Shown: positions 1-6,604, numbered from the stretch's first letter. The stretch: 6,604 nucleotides of DNA from Hydrogenimonas sp. (GCA_021647345.1 JAKIUX010000058.1:1-6604), one strand, 5' to 3'. A program made the numbers and translations. The notes: generated by a model not told the origin, from the letters alone.

Positions 1-1988
1 ATCTCTTTAGTTGCCGTAGCCGATGCTGACGGGTCTAATATTGAGCTGTGGTCTCCCTCTGTGAAGCGAACTTTCGTATTTGCTCCAACTGCTATTTTCG
101 GTGCGGCTGATGTATTGATATCTACCGCTCCCATCATATTAAGCAGCGGGTCGGTTCCGGATAGAGGCGCGGTAGAGACGCTGTTTGGAATCACCTGATC
201 TGTGATTACCTCAAAACTTAAAATCGTTTGCAAAGCAGAGGCTTTTGCGGCGTAGTTTATCGGGTCTGCGTCATCTATAACCGTTTGGGTAGCAATCATA
301 AACGATTCATATTCCGGGCTTCCGTCAGCTATGTCTTTGGCCGCCAGCCCCTCTTTGATTATAGGGCCAAATCTTGGAGAGTTGTTAAGAAGCTGGGCGA
401 TTCCCCCTCCGGGGTTTGCTAACACAACCGACTTCAAAGCTACGTTAGAGAGAAAGCCAAATGGCGCCATAGCTCCTAAAGAGTGGCCGACATAAGCCAC
501 TTTTGCCGAATCAAACTTCAGTCCGTCTGTCGATACCGCAGCGGCGCTTAGGGAGTTTTTCAGGGCTATGAAGTCTGAGGTGCTCTGGCGCATGTTGTCT
601 CTTGAGGTTAGAAGGCTTGCAAGGTTTATATAGTGGGTTCCTGAGCAGTCGATTTTACCGTCCGGCTGCTGAGCGATTACGTTGCAGTCGCTATCTTGCG
701 TTACATAGTCAACATCAAACGTTCTCTCTTTGCCCTGCATATAAAGAGCGCTTGAGTTGTCATCTATGCCGTGTAGCGGCAGATCTATGGCGACGGCTGC
801 ATAGCATACAGAGGCGAACGCCTCCGAGATTGCGAGCAGATTTGTACGATTTTGAGTTATGCCGTGCTGAAAGATTACAACGGGCCAGCCGTTTGCCGGC
901 ATAGTGCCGCAGCCGTTTGGAACGGTTGCCAAAACAGGGATTGTAAGGTTTGCTTCAATGTTTGGCAAAGATGCCCCGCCGCTAAACGAGAACGATTTTT
1001 GCAAAGGAGCCAAAGGATCATTCAGGCTTGGGGTACCAAGATAGTAGGGCAGGTTAGAGAGAGTTCCGACATATACGTCGGCGTTTCCTGCCATCGTTGA
1101 GTTGACATCAAGACCTGCCGCAAGCAGAATATCTTTTGATGTTAAACCGATATTTTGCAGTCCAAGAGCCGCACCGCTATAGTTGTTGTCGGCAAAAGCT
1201 TTTGCCACGTCACCGATTGTTTGAGTTGTGAAGTTCCATATTGCCGCTACGTTTGAGGCGCTGATGTTTCTGTCGCGCTCTGCTACATAGAGCATCTGCT
1301 GTGTTAGCTGCTGCAGTTGCGCAAGCTCAGTTAAAGCCTCTCTGTTTGCATTCGGATCGCTCTCTACCACTACAGCAGGGTTGCCGCTGCCGTCAAAAAG
1401 CGGTGTATTGTTAATTAGCAGTGAAAAAACAAAGTCCGGCTCAAGAGATTTGCCGTTTGTCGCTTTGACACCTTTGGTTATAGCTGCCATATAGTGGCTG
1501 CCGCCATCAAGAGGTTTAAGGGGAACTATGGCCAGCTTCTCTTCAGATTGGGTCGCTATATAATCGACACCAAATGCAAGCTCCGAGATGATCGCTCCCA
1601 CTATAGGAACGGGCGAGGTGGAGTTGGACTCTGTAGCTGCTACTTTATATAGATGAATATTTCCAGGCAGTGTTGCGGGGTCTATTTCAGCACTCACCCC
1701 TACCGTTACGGGAGCTGTCGTAGAGAAGCCGTCAAGAGTATTAAGAGCCGCTTTTACGGGAGCATCGCTATCTGTAGGCAGATATGGTATATTTAGTGTA
1801 CCGTCCGCCGGTTCTGTTTCTGAAGGTGCAAAAAGAATGTCGTTAGGGTAGGGTATATTGCCCCCTCTTGTATCCATTATAATGTAACCGCCGGTCGCTT
1901 CTGCAGCCGTAAAGTTGTCGTCGCTTTCGCCGCATCCGGTAAGAATCAGAGCAGCCGCTGCTATAAATAGCGTTAAAGCCTTTTTCAT
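1..1988 (-). CDS. VolA / Pla-1/cef-type extracellular lipase, outer-membrane lipoprotein (3' end beyond the window)
   Basis: Probable secreted alpha/beta-hydrolase that cleaves exogenous lipids or lysophospholipids at the cell surface. About 662 codons are visible, and the C-terminus is cut by the left edge. Residues 1-18 are a lipoprotein signal peptide ending in the lipobox LTGC, with Cys19 as the lipidated residue. The +2 residue is Gly, so there is no Asp inner-membrane retention signal. Residues ~33-60 (GGYIIMDTRGG, then PYPNDILF and DGTLNIP) match the start of the bacterial virulence factor lipase N-terminal domain, which seems to run to ~290. The hydrolase domain (~355 onward) has an oxyanion-type FQHGI (His375-Gly376), AIDLPLHG and the nucleophile elbow GHSLG with Ser503. 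Asp597 (ITDQVIP) and His647 (EGDHSS) are plausible triad partners. Four Cys residues in the hydrolase domain could form disulfides. It is divergent from a FadL-type transporter. In Vibrio cholerae, VolA is a surface lysophospholipase co-transcribed with a FadL homologue. Exact substrate is inferred; the hydrolase family is secure. Confidence 0.88.
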   Translation of the reverse strand, partial: MKKALTLFIAAAALILTGCGESDDNFTAAEATGGYIIMDTRGGNIPYPNDILFAPSETEPADGTLNIPYLPTDSDAPVKAALNTLDGFSTTAPVTVGVSAEIDPATLPGNIHLYKVAATESNSTSPVPIVGAIISELAFGVDYIATQSEEKLAIVPLKPLDGGSHYMAAITKGVKATNGKSLEPDFVFSLLINNTPLFDGSGNPAVVVESDPNANREALTELAQLQQLTQQMLYVAERDRNISASNVAAIWNFTTQTIGDVAKAFADNNYSGAALGLQNIGLTSKDILLAAGLDVNSTMAGNADVYVGTLSNLPYYLGTPSLNDPLAPLQKSFSFSGGASLPNIEANLTIPVLATVPNGCGTMPANGWPVVIFQHGITQNRTNLLAISEAFASVCYAAVAIDLPLHGIDDNSSALYMQGKERTFDVDYVTQDSDCNVIAQQPDGKIDCSGTHYINLASLLTSRDNMRQSTSDFIALKNSLSAAAVSTDGLKFDSAKVAYVGHSLGAMAPFGFLSNVALKSVVLANPGGGIAQLLNNSPRFGPIIKEGLAAKDIADGSPEYESFMIATQTVIDDADPINYAAKASALQTILSFEVITDQVIPNSVSTAPLSGTDPLLNMMGAVDINTSAAPKIAVGANTKVRFTEGDHSSILDPSASATATKE

Positions 1989-1996
1989 GACAGGAA

Positions 1997-2004
1997 CCCC
2001 TTTT
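1997..2004 (-). promoter_or_regulatory. Ribosome binding site deciding the lipase start
   Basis: Read on the minus strand, AAAAGGGG lies 8 bases before the ATG at 1988, a normal Shine-Dalgarno distance. An in-frame ATG exists 12 codons upstream at 2024 and also has a purine run (AAAAGG) before it. It would add MFQNEFIKGVPV in front of a signal peptide that already begins with a classic MKK. The 1988 start is therefore preferred. Confidence 0.6.
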
Positions 2005-2024
2005 ATGAATTCATTCTGAAACAT

Positions 2025-2030
2025 TTTATA
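2025..2030 (-). promoter_or_regulatory. Possible -10 element for the lipase gene
   Basis: On the minus strand this reads TATAAA, five of six matches to the sigma-70 -10 consensus. It would place the transcription start near 2018, giving a leader of about 30 bases that includes the AAAAGGGG ribosome binding site. No good -35 hexamer sits 16-18 bases upstream. Campylobacterota housekeeping promoters often lack a recognisable -35, so this is plausible but weak. Confidence 0.3.
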
Positions 2031-2115
2031 ACCTTTTCTTTAAACAGTACATTAATTTAATCGCTTTTTATCATTGATTGGGTAACATTGAGACAAAATC
2101 TCCCAAGGAATAGAG

Positions 2116-3357
2116 ATGAAGAGAGGAAAAGTTCTACTATCTGCGGCGGCAGCGGTAACATTTCTTATGACCTCTTGCGATGTAGCGGAGGCAGCCGCAT
2201 ATAAGATTCCGGAGCAGTCCACAAGATCTATGGCGCTCAGTGCGGCATATGTGGCAGGGGCCGATTCGGCCGACGCAAGCTATTTTAACCCGGCCAATAT
2301 GAGTTGGATAGAGGGCAACGCTCTAATCGAAGCGGGTTTGACATACATTCATCTTCCAAGAGTGGAGTTTAGAGGCACTGTTGCCGGTACTCCGGCCGAT
2401 GCCGACTCTAAAACCGAAGATTTTCTTTTGCCATATTTTCACTATGTAAGCCCAAAGATTGATAAGTGGCGTTTTGGTCTATCTCTGGTTGAGCCGGGCG
2501 GGCTTTCTAAAAAGTGGTATGAGACTATTCAGAAGATGAAAGCTGAAGAGTTCAGCCTCAAAACAATAGAGCTGAATCCGACGATATCCTATGAGATATC
2601 GCCAAAGTTAAGCATAGGTGCCGGTGTGCGCGGAGTATATGCCGACGGCAAAGTAAAGGCGTATCTTGCAAATGCGTATGCCGAGAATATGACCGGCGAC
2701 ACATTTGAGTACGGTTATAACCTTGCAATCTCTTATAAGCCGCAGCCTGAAACGACTCTTAGCGCCACCTATAGATCTAAAGTCGATCTTAACCTTGAGG
2801 GAAGCTCAACAGGTTTTATAGCCGTCAGCTCCCCGCAGCTTCCATACTACGATACTGCAGGCGGCGTAACGGTTCCTCTGCCGGCAACGCTGGTTCTTGC
2901 GGCGGCACATCAGTTTGCAGATACGAGAGTAGAGCTGCTTTTTGAGAGAACCTGGTGGTCGGCATATGAGAAGCTCGACTTCTATTTCGACGATCCGACT
3001 GTAGATGCGGTTTTCGGATCGCCGATAGATAAAAAGTGGAGCGATACCAATACAATCAGAATAGGGGTGACCCACAAGTATGACGATAAGTGGACTTTCA
3101 TGGCCGGCTACGCATACGACCCTACGCCGATTCCGGAAGCTACACTCGGTTTCGAGCTTCCAGATGCCGACGCCCACGTCTTTTCTGCCGGCGCTCTGAT
3201 GAAGATAGATGATAGCCTGGAGGCCGGCTTCAGTATACTTTATGACCATAAGAGCGAGCGAAACGTTCAATCTCCTCCTAATGAAAACGGTATAAACGGC
3301 ACTTTCAGCAAGGGAGGAGCTATACTTACTAATATATCTATAGGATATAGGTTTTAA
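2116..3357 (+). CDS. FadL/OmpP1/TodX-type outer-membrane fatty-acid transporter
   Basis: Outer-membrane beta-barrel expected to move long-chain fatty acids or similar hydrophobic compounds into the periplasm. The 413-residue length is in the usual FadL range. An N-terminal signal peptide (basic MKRGK, then a hydrophobic Ala-rich core) has a likely signal peptidase I site after the AEA at residues 24-26. The mature N-terminus carries the family hallmark around residues 33-62: an EQS segment, then AGADSADASYF and NPANM, equivalent to the FadL AG..A.AD.S..FFNPA motif of the hatch. The rest alternates polar and aromatic strands (for example YRSKVDLNLEGS, WTFMAGYAYDP, EAGFSILYDH). It ends in SIGYRF, the terminal Phe typical of substrates of the BAM barrel-assembly machinery. 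A good ribosome binding site, AAGGA, supports the ATG at 2116. It lies 5 bases before the acyl-CoA ligase gene, almost certainly one operon, and is divergent from the lipase, which fits transport of lipase products. Substrate is inferred from family and context; aromatic hydrocarbon transport (TodX-like) is the main alternative. Confidence 0.9.
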   Translation: MKRGKVLLSAAAAVTFLMTSCDVAEAAAYKIPEQSTRSMALSAAYVAGADSADASYFNPANMSWIEGNALIEAGLTYIHLPRVEFRGTVAGTPADADSKTEDFLLPYFHYVSPKIDKWRFGLSLVEPGGLSKKWYETIQKMKAEEFSLKTIELNPTISYEISPKLSIGAGVRGVYADGKVKAYLANAYAENMTGDTFEYGYNLAISYKPQPETTLSATYRSKVDLNLEGSSTGFIAVSSPQLPYYDTAGGVTVPLPATLVLAAAHQFADTRVELLFERTWWSAYEKLDFYFDDPTVDAVFGSPIDKKWSDTNTIRIGVTHKYDDKWTFMAGYAYDPTPIPEATLGFELPDADAHVFSAGALMKIDDSLEAGFSILYDHKSERNVQSPPNENGINGTFSKGGAILTNISIGYRF

Positions 3358-3362
3358 AAGAT

Positions 3363-4904
3363 ATGGAGTACCCATACGAAAACTTCTATGAGATGCTCTC
3401 TTTTCACGCAAAAAGAGCTCCTAAAAGGGTGGCGATTTTTGCTGAAGAGACCAAGCTTACATATGGACGTCTTTTAAAAAAGGTAGACACCCTCGCAAGA
3501 TTTTTAGAGCTTTCTGATATAAAAAGGGGCGATAGGGTAGCCATTTTTATGCAAAACTCCAAAGAGTTTGTCGTAAGTCTCTTTGCAATCACCAAGATAG
3601 GGGCCGTTGCCGTACCTGTAAATACCTTTTTAAAGAGTGAAGAGGTTGCCTATATATTGAATGACTGCGGCGCTAAAATGCTAATGGCTTCAGCCGAACA
3701 AAAGAGTGTCGTTGAGCCGCTTTGGGAGAGCACCTCTATAGAGAGAGTGGTTTGGGAGGGTGATTATGAAGCGCTTGATAATAAAAATATCGGATTTGAC
3801 GAGATATTTGAGATATTGAAAAGTCATGAGCATGTCAAGTTGCCTAAAATTGACGATCTTGCCGTCATAATATACACTTCAGGAACCACAGGAAACCCAA
3901 AAGGGGCGATGCTTAGCTACAGAAACATCATGCACAACTGCAAAGCGATAGGGGAGCTTACAAGTTTTACCCGCAAAGATCGTTTTATAGTCTATCTACC
4001 TATGTTTCATGCCTTCACTCTTACCGTTACGGTTATTATGCCTCTTTATTACTGCGCTTCTTACGTAATCGTTCGCAAGATAATGCCCTTTTCCAATATT
4101 ATCAAGCAGATACTCTTTAAAAGGGTCACAATGTTTGTTGGGGTTCCGGATGTCTATAACGCCCTTAGTCGCGCCAAACTGCCGTGGTACTTCATGTGGT
4201 TTCAAAAGATTCGCTACTTTGTCAGTGGAGCCGCGCCCTTGAGCGAAGCGACTATAGAACGATTCACGTCGAAGTTTAAAAGAGCGAAGCTTCTTGAGGG
4301 GTACGGTTTGAGCGAGTGTTCACCGGTTGTTTCGGTAAACCCGGCATGGCGGCAGAAGGCTCTCTCTGTAGGTCCGGCGATTCCCGGAGTCGAGATAAAG
4401 ATAGTTGATGACAATATGATAGAGCTTCCCAAAGGAGAGATAGGAGAGATTATTGTAAGGGGCGATAACGTTATGCAAGGTTATCTAAACCGCCCTACCG
4501 CTACCGACGAGACTATAGTCAACGGATGGCTTCTTACAGGAGACATGGGGTATCTTGATGAGGATAACTTCCTCTTTATAGTAGATAGAAAAAAAGATCT
4601 TATTATCTCTAAAGGCATAAATATATACCCCAGAGAGATTGAAGAGGTGATAAACGCTTTTGACGGTGTGGGTGCTTGTGCGGTAGTCGGTATACCGGAT
4701 GAAAAATCTGGAGAGGTTCCGGTCGCATTTATAGAGAAGGCTGAAGATGAAGAGGTAGATATGAAGAAGCTTAGAGTATACCTTAAAGAGAGGCTGGCCA
4801 ACTTCAAGGTTCCAAGAGATATACGCATTATAGATGAGCTTCCTAAAAACGCTACCGGAAAGGTGTTGAAGCGGATACTTAAAGAGTCTCTTTTGAACTC
4901 TTGA
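3363..4904 (+). CDS. FadD-type long-chain acyl-CoA ligase (AMP-forming)
   Basis: Cytoplasmic or membrane-associated adenylate-forming enzyme that would activate a fatty acid with ATP to acyl-AMP and then to acyl-CoA. The 513 residues match the usual length of bacterial single-chain ligases. All core ANL-superfamily motifs are present in order: the phosphate loop YTSGTTGNPKG (171-181), a YLPMFHAF segment (211-218), the adenine-side EGYGLSEC (312-319), the ribose-binding TGD with Asp394, the hinge-region DRKKD (408-412) followed by GINIYPREIEEV, and the C-terminal PKNATGK with catalytic Lys500. The enzyme therefore looks intact. The start is the ATG 5 bases after the FadL-type stop. Shine-Dalgarno pairing before it is weak (AAAAG), so translational coupling to the upstream gene is likely. 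Context (lipase plus FadL-type porin) argues for fatty-acid substrates, as in vectorial acylation where FadD pulls FadL-imported fatty acid inward. Chain length cannot be read from sequence alone; a medium-chain or other acyl/aryl substrate remains possible. Confidence 0.92.
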   Translation: MEYPYENFYEMLSFHAKRAPKRVAIFAEETKLTYGRLLKKVDTLARFLELSDIKRGDRVAIFMQNSKEFVVSLFAITKIGAVAVPVNTFLKSEEVAYILNDCGAKMLMASAEQKSVVEPLWESTSIERVVWEGDYEALDNKNIGFDEIFEILKSHEHVKLPKIDDLAVIIYTSGTTGNPKGAMLSYRNIMHNCKAIGELTSFTRKDRFIVYLPMFHAFTLTVTVIMPLYYCASYVIVRKIMPFSNIIKQILFKRVTMFVGVPDVYNALSRAKLPWYFMWFQKIRYFVSGAAPLSEATIERFTSKFKRAKLLEGYGLSECSPVVSVNPAWRQKALSVGPAIPGVEIKIVDDNMIELPKGEIGEIIVRGDNVMQGYLNRPTATDETIVNGWLLTGDMGYLDEDNFLFIVDRKKDLIISKGINIYPREIEEVINAFDGVGACAVVGIPDEKSGEVPVAFIEKAEDEEVDMKKLRVYLKERLANFKVPRDIRIIDELPKNATGKVLKRILKESLLNS

Positions 4905-4930
4905 CATAGCTGATACCCTTTCTGTATTAT
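4901..4930 (+). promoter_or_regulatory. Sigma-70-like promoter for the AAA ATPase gene
   Basis: A perfect -35 hexamer TTGACA (4901-4906) overlaps the ligase TGA stop. It is followed after 18 bases by TATTAT (4925-4930), five of six matches to TATAAT. Transcription would begin 7-8 bases later, around 4937-4939, which coincides with the ATG at 4938. The promoter would let the ATPase be expressed independently of the lipid-uptake operon. The call is by eye; no transcription data exist here. Confidence 0.55.
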
Positions 4931-4937
4931 GGCCTTT

Positions 4938-6604
4938 ATGAAATATCTCCTTCAATTTATCAACGAAAAAAACCCTCAAGATACTTTTATTTTCGAGCAG
5001 CTAAAGTGTTCGCCTCAAGAGGCGCTGATACTTCAGGCAGTCACGAGGCGCTATGTAGAGGGCAGCGAAGACTCATCTGTAGTCGATCTTCTAAACGAAA
5101 TCTTCGCCGACGAAGCATACGGCTATGTAAACCATCTTGAAAAGATCAGAAATCTTCTTGAACTCGGCTGGCTTGTGCAAAACAGCTTTCACTCCATAAA
5201 GCTGGGAGAGCTTTCGATGCTGGAGCTTCTGCATACAAGTGTCAGTCCGAGCGTGGCCCTGCTGAAGCTTCTTGAGAAAGGGAATCTCGATCTTGCCCTT
5301 CCGGACATAACCCCGTATACCGACCATCTGGAGTATCTTCAAGATCAGTTTCTGCGCATAGATTTATATACAAAAATGGGTGCTCCAAGGCAGGGTGACT
5401 CTATCTCTTCACCCGGTGCAAGCCGGCTTCAAAATAAACTGGGGCTTTTAGAGAAGAGAATCGAAGAGCGTGTGGCTGTAACCGAAGAGCCGATAGTGGT
5501 AGAGGAGTTTTTCAAAGAGAAGGGGCTGAACCAGAAGGAGCAGATAATATTTCTTGCGCTTCTTAAAGAGGAGTACGCCGGCGGAGAAGGGAATCTGCGC
5601 GATATGAACACTCTCATAGATATTGTCAGCTATGACGAGTATGACCGCTTCAAGAACCGGGCTCTATTGGAAGAGGGTGCGAAGCTTGTAAGCGAACAGA
5701 TAATAGATTATGACGAGATGCTCAACCCTTTCGGCGGCATAACCCGCTCATTTTTCATAAACGAAGAGATGCTTCACGACATAATACACCCTCAGAAGAA
5801 GAAAAAGAGTACAAAACTGAAGCTCGATATGCTTGTTAAAGAGCAGGAACTTTTTGAGCTCATAGATCCTAAAACGACTCTCGATGATGTCGTGCTGCAT
5901 CCGAAGACAAGAGAGATTTTGCAGAGCCTTTTGAAGCAGATGGATAAAAAGGTGTCACAACGGCTGAAAGCGTGGGGTATAAAACCAAAAGCCAAAAGCA
6001 TAGATGCGAAAATTATCTTCTACGGTCCTCCCGGAACCGGTAAAACTATGACAGCTCTTTCGCTGGCTAAATCGCTAAAGAGGCAGGTTCTAAGCTTCGA
6101 CTGCTCTAAAATACTCTCTATGTATGTGGGAGAGAGCGAAAAGAATGTGCGCAAGATCTTCGACACATTCAAAGAGTTGAGCGAAAAAAGCAGAAGCGAG
6201 CCTGTGCTTCTGCTGAACGAGGCGGACCAGTTTCTAACCGGCAGAAGCAGCGGCCCCGGAAGCAGCGCAGACAAGATGCACAACCAGATGCAGAATATCT
6301 TTTTGGAGCAGATAGAGAGGTTCGAAGGGGTTTTGATAGCTACTACGAATCTGCTTGAAAATCTCGATACCGCCTTTTCGCGCCGCTTCAACTACAAGAT
6401 ATCTTTTAAAAGGCCGGATAGGGCCCAAAGGGTAGAGCTTTGGCAAAAGATGCTTCCCAAAAACGCTCCATTTTCTGAAGATTTCGATATAAAGAGGCTT
6501 GCTGAATATGAACTGACAGGTGGGCAGATAGAGCTTGTCGTAAAAAATACCGCTTACAGGGTGGCGGTAAAGAGCGAGCCGATATTTACCGTAAAGGACT
6601 TTGT
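4938..6604 (+). CDS. AAA-family ATPase with duplicated winged-helix-like N-terminal region (3' end beyond the window)
   Basis: ATP-driven protein of the classic AAA type; cellular target unknown. 555 codons are visible and the frame is open to the right edge. Numbering starts at the ATG at 4938. The AAA core spans ~330 to the window end: Walker A GPPGTGKT (363-370, Lys369), a pore-loop-like MYVGESEKNVR segment typical of AAA proteins, Walker B LLLNEAD with Asn427-Glu428 where Asp-Glu is usual, sensor 1 Asn471 (IATTN), arginine-finger region FSRRF (Arg482, Arg483) and sensor-2-like TGGQIELVV (Gly528-Gly529). The first ~300 residues are mostly helical and contain two similar modules (22-99 and 196-284), followed by a Lys-rich linker (287-296). 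A second in-frame ATG at 4929 would add MAF, but it lies within the -10 hexamer, so 4938 is preferred. No Shine-Dalgarno precedes either. There are no membrane segments or protease motif so far, although an FtsH-like C-terminus cannot be excluded because the end is missing. A chaperone or remodelling role is the best general guess. Confidence 0.87.
   Translation, partial: MKYLLQFINEKNPQDTFIFEQLKCSPQEALILQAVTRRYVEGSEDSSVVDLLNEIFADEAYGYVNHLEKIRNLLELGWLVQNSFHSIKLGELSMLELLHTSVSPSVALLKLLEKGNLDLALPDITPYTDHLEYLQDQFLRIDLYTKMGAPRQGDSISSPGASRLQNKLGLLEKRIEERVAVTEEPIVVEEFFKEKGLNQKEQIIFLALLKEEYAGGEGNLRDMNTLIDIVSYDEYDRFKNRALLEEGAKLVSEQIIDYDEMLNPFGGITRSFFINEEMLHDIIHPQKKKKSTKLKLDMLVKEQELFELIDPKTTLDDVVLHPKTREILQSLLKQMDKKVSQRLKAWGIKPKAKSIDAKIIFYGPPGTGKTMTALSLAKSLKRQVLSFDCSKILSMYVGESEKNVRKIFDTFKELSEKSRSEPVLLLNEADQFLTGRSSGPGSSADKMHNQMQNIFLEQIERFEGVLIATTNLLENLDTAFSRRFNYKISFKRPDRAQRVELWQKMLPKNAPFSEDFDIKRLAEYELTGGQIELVVKNTAYRVAVKSEPIFTVKDF
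5001..5234 (+). repeat. First copy of an internal protein repeat in the AAA ATPase (residues ~22-99)
   Basis: Protein-level repeat, not a DNA repeat. Key residues are Q27-E28, the LQA around 32-34, Y39, G42, L51, I55, Y61, N65, LLELG (73-77), LV (79-80) and a terminal segment HSIKLGEL...LELLH ending near His99. The same spacing recurs in copy two. The helix-helix-helix-strand pattern ending in a short amphipathic stretch looks like a winged-helix fold, but fold assignment is inference. Confidence 0.5.
5523..5789 (+). repeat. Second copy of the internal protein repeat in the AAA ATPase (residues ~196-284)
   Basis: Matches the first copy in order: K200-E201, the LAL around 207-209, Y213, G216, L226, I229, Y235, N240, LLEEG (243-247), LV (250-251), then RSFFINEE and MLHDIIH ending at His284. 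It stands immediately before the Lys-rich linker leading into the ATPase core. The alignment is by eye and identity is modest, so ancient duplication is likely but not proven. Confidence 0.5.

Larger units (their letters stand above)
1989..2115. promoter_or_regulatory. Divergent intergenic region between lipase and FadL-type gene
   Basis: This 127-base, AT-rich stretch separates two genes transcribed away from each other, so it must hold both promoters and any shared operator. On the plus side a clear Shine-Dalgarno AAGGA (2105-2109) stands 6 bases before the FadL-type ATG. Plus-strand -10-like hexamers TATCAT (2069-2074) and TAACAT (2083-2088) are visible, but neither has a good -35. A 10-base palindrome, ATGAATTCAT (2005-2014), falls inside the presumed lipase leader. 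No recognisable FadR-type operator was found by eye. Confidence 0.5.

Noticed and set aside
228..1100. Plus-strand open frames opposite the lipase gene
   Set aside because: They lie entirely antisense to a clearly coding, domain-bearing frame, their products are rich in Arg, Cys and Ser with no recognisable motifs, and they lack ribosome binding sites.
2005..2014. Perfect 10-base palindrome ATGAATTCAT as an operator
   Set aside because: Too short, and in an AT-rich region where such a palindrome may arise by chance; no second copy was seen near the FadL-type gene. Kept only as a note within the intergenic region.
2164..2184. Lipobox-like MTSC (Cys21, followed by Asp) in the signal peptide of the FadL-type protein
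   Set aside because: FadL-family proteins are integral barrels. A better signal peptidase I site (AEA, residues 24-26) follows, and the hatch motif begins soon after. Cys here is probably incidental.
2806..3411. A 201-codon minus-strand open frame opposite the FadL-type gene and the start of the ligase
   Set aside because: Antisense shadow of well-supported genes; the translation has no domain, no signal peptide and biased composition.
4904..4937. Terminator between ligase and ATPase genes
   Set aside because: No GC-rich hairpin followed by a T run is present in this short gap; it is better explained as a promoter.
4485..4979. A 164-codon minus-strand open frame spanning the ligase end and the ATPase start
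   Set aside because: Antisense to conserved ligase motifs (TGD, DRKKD, ATGK); no family resemblance in its product and no ribosome binding site of note.

Overview
The window looks like a chromosomal segment from a member of Campylobacterota (the former Epsilonproteobacteria), probably a free-living type of moderate GC content. This rests on the frequent ATA (Ile) and AGA (Arg) codons, very short intergenic gaps, many AAA/GAG-rich charged stretches and the general look of the proteins. No rRNA or other phylogenetic marker is present, so the placement is an inference.

Layout. Positions 1-1988 (minus strand) hold most of a large secreted lipoprotein lipase of the VolA / Pla-1/cef type; its C-terminus lies beyond the left edge. 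A 127-base divergent intergenic region follows. On the plus strand, a FadL/OmpP1/TodX-type outer-membrane fatty-acid transporter (2116-3357) lies only 5 bases ahead of a FadD-type acyl-CoA ligase (3363-4904). Beginning at about 4938 and leaving the right edge is a large AAA-family ATPase with a long N-terminal region. That region appears to contain two copies of a winged-helix-like module.

How the genes work together. The first three genes form a coherent route for using exogenous lipid. A surface lipase would release fatty acids from lipids or lysophospholipids, the barrel would carry them across the outer membrane, and the ligase would trap and activate them as acyl-CoA. In Vibrio cholerae, volA is known to be co-transcribed with a fadL homologue; here the same pairing is divergent and a ligase has been added. 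Such a cassette is unusual in Campylobacterota, which mostly lack fatty-acid catabolism. The AAA ATPase is probably a separate transcription unit: a near-consensus sigma-70 promoter overlaps the ligase stop codon and is placed so that transcription would start at or next to the ATG, which suggests a leaderless mRNA.

I saw no tRNA, rRNA, CRISPR array, insertion sequence or convincing terminator.
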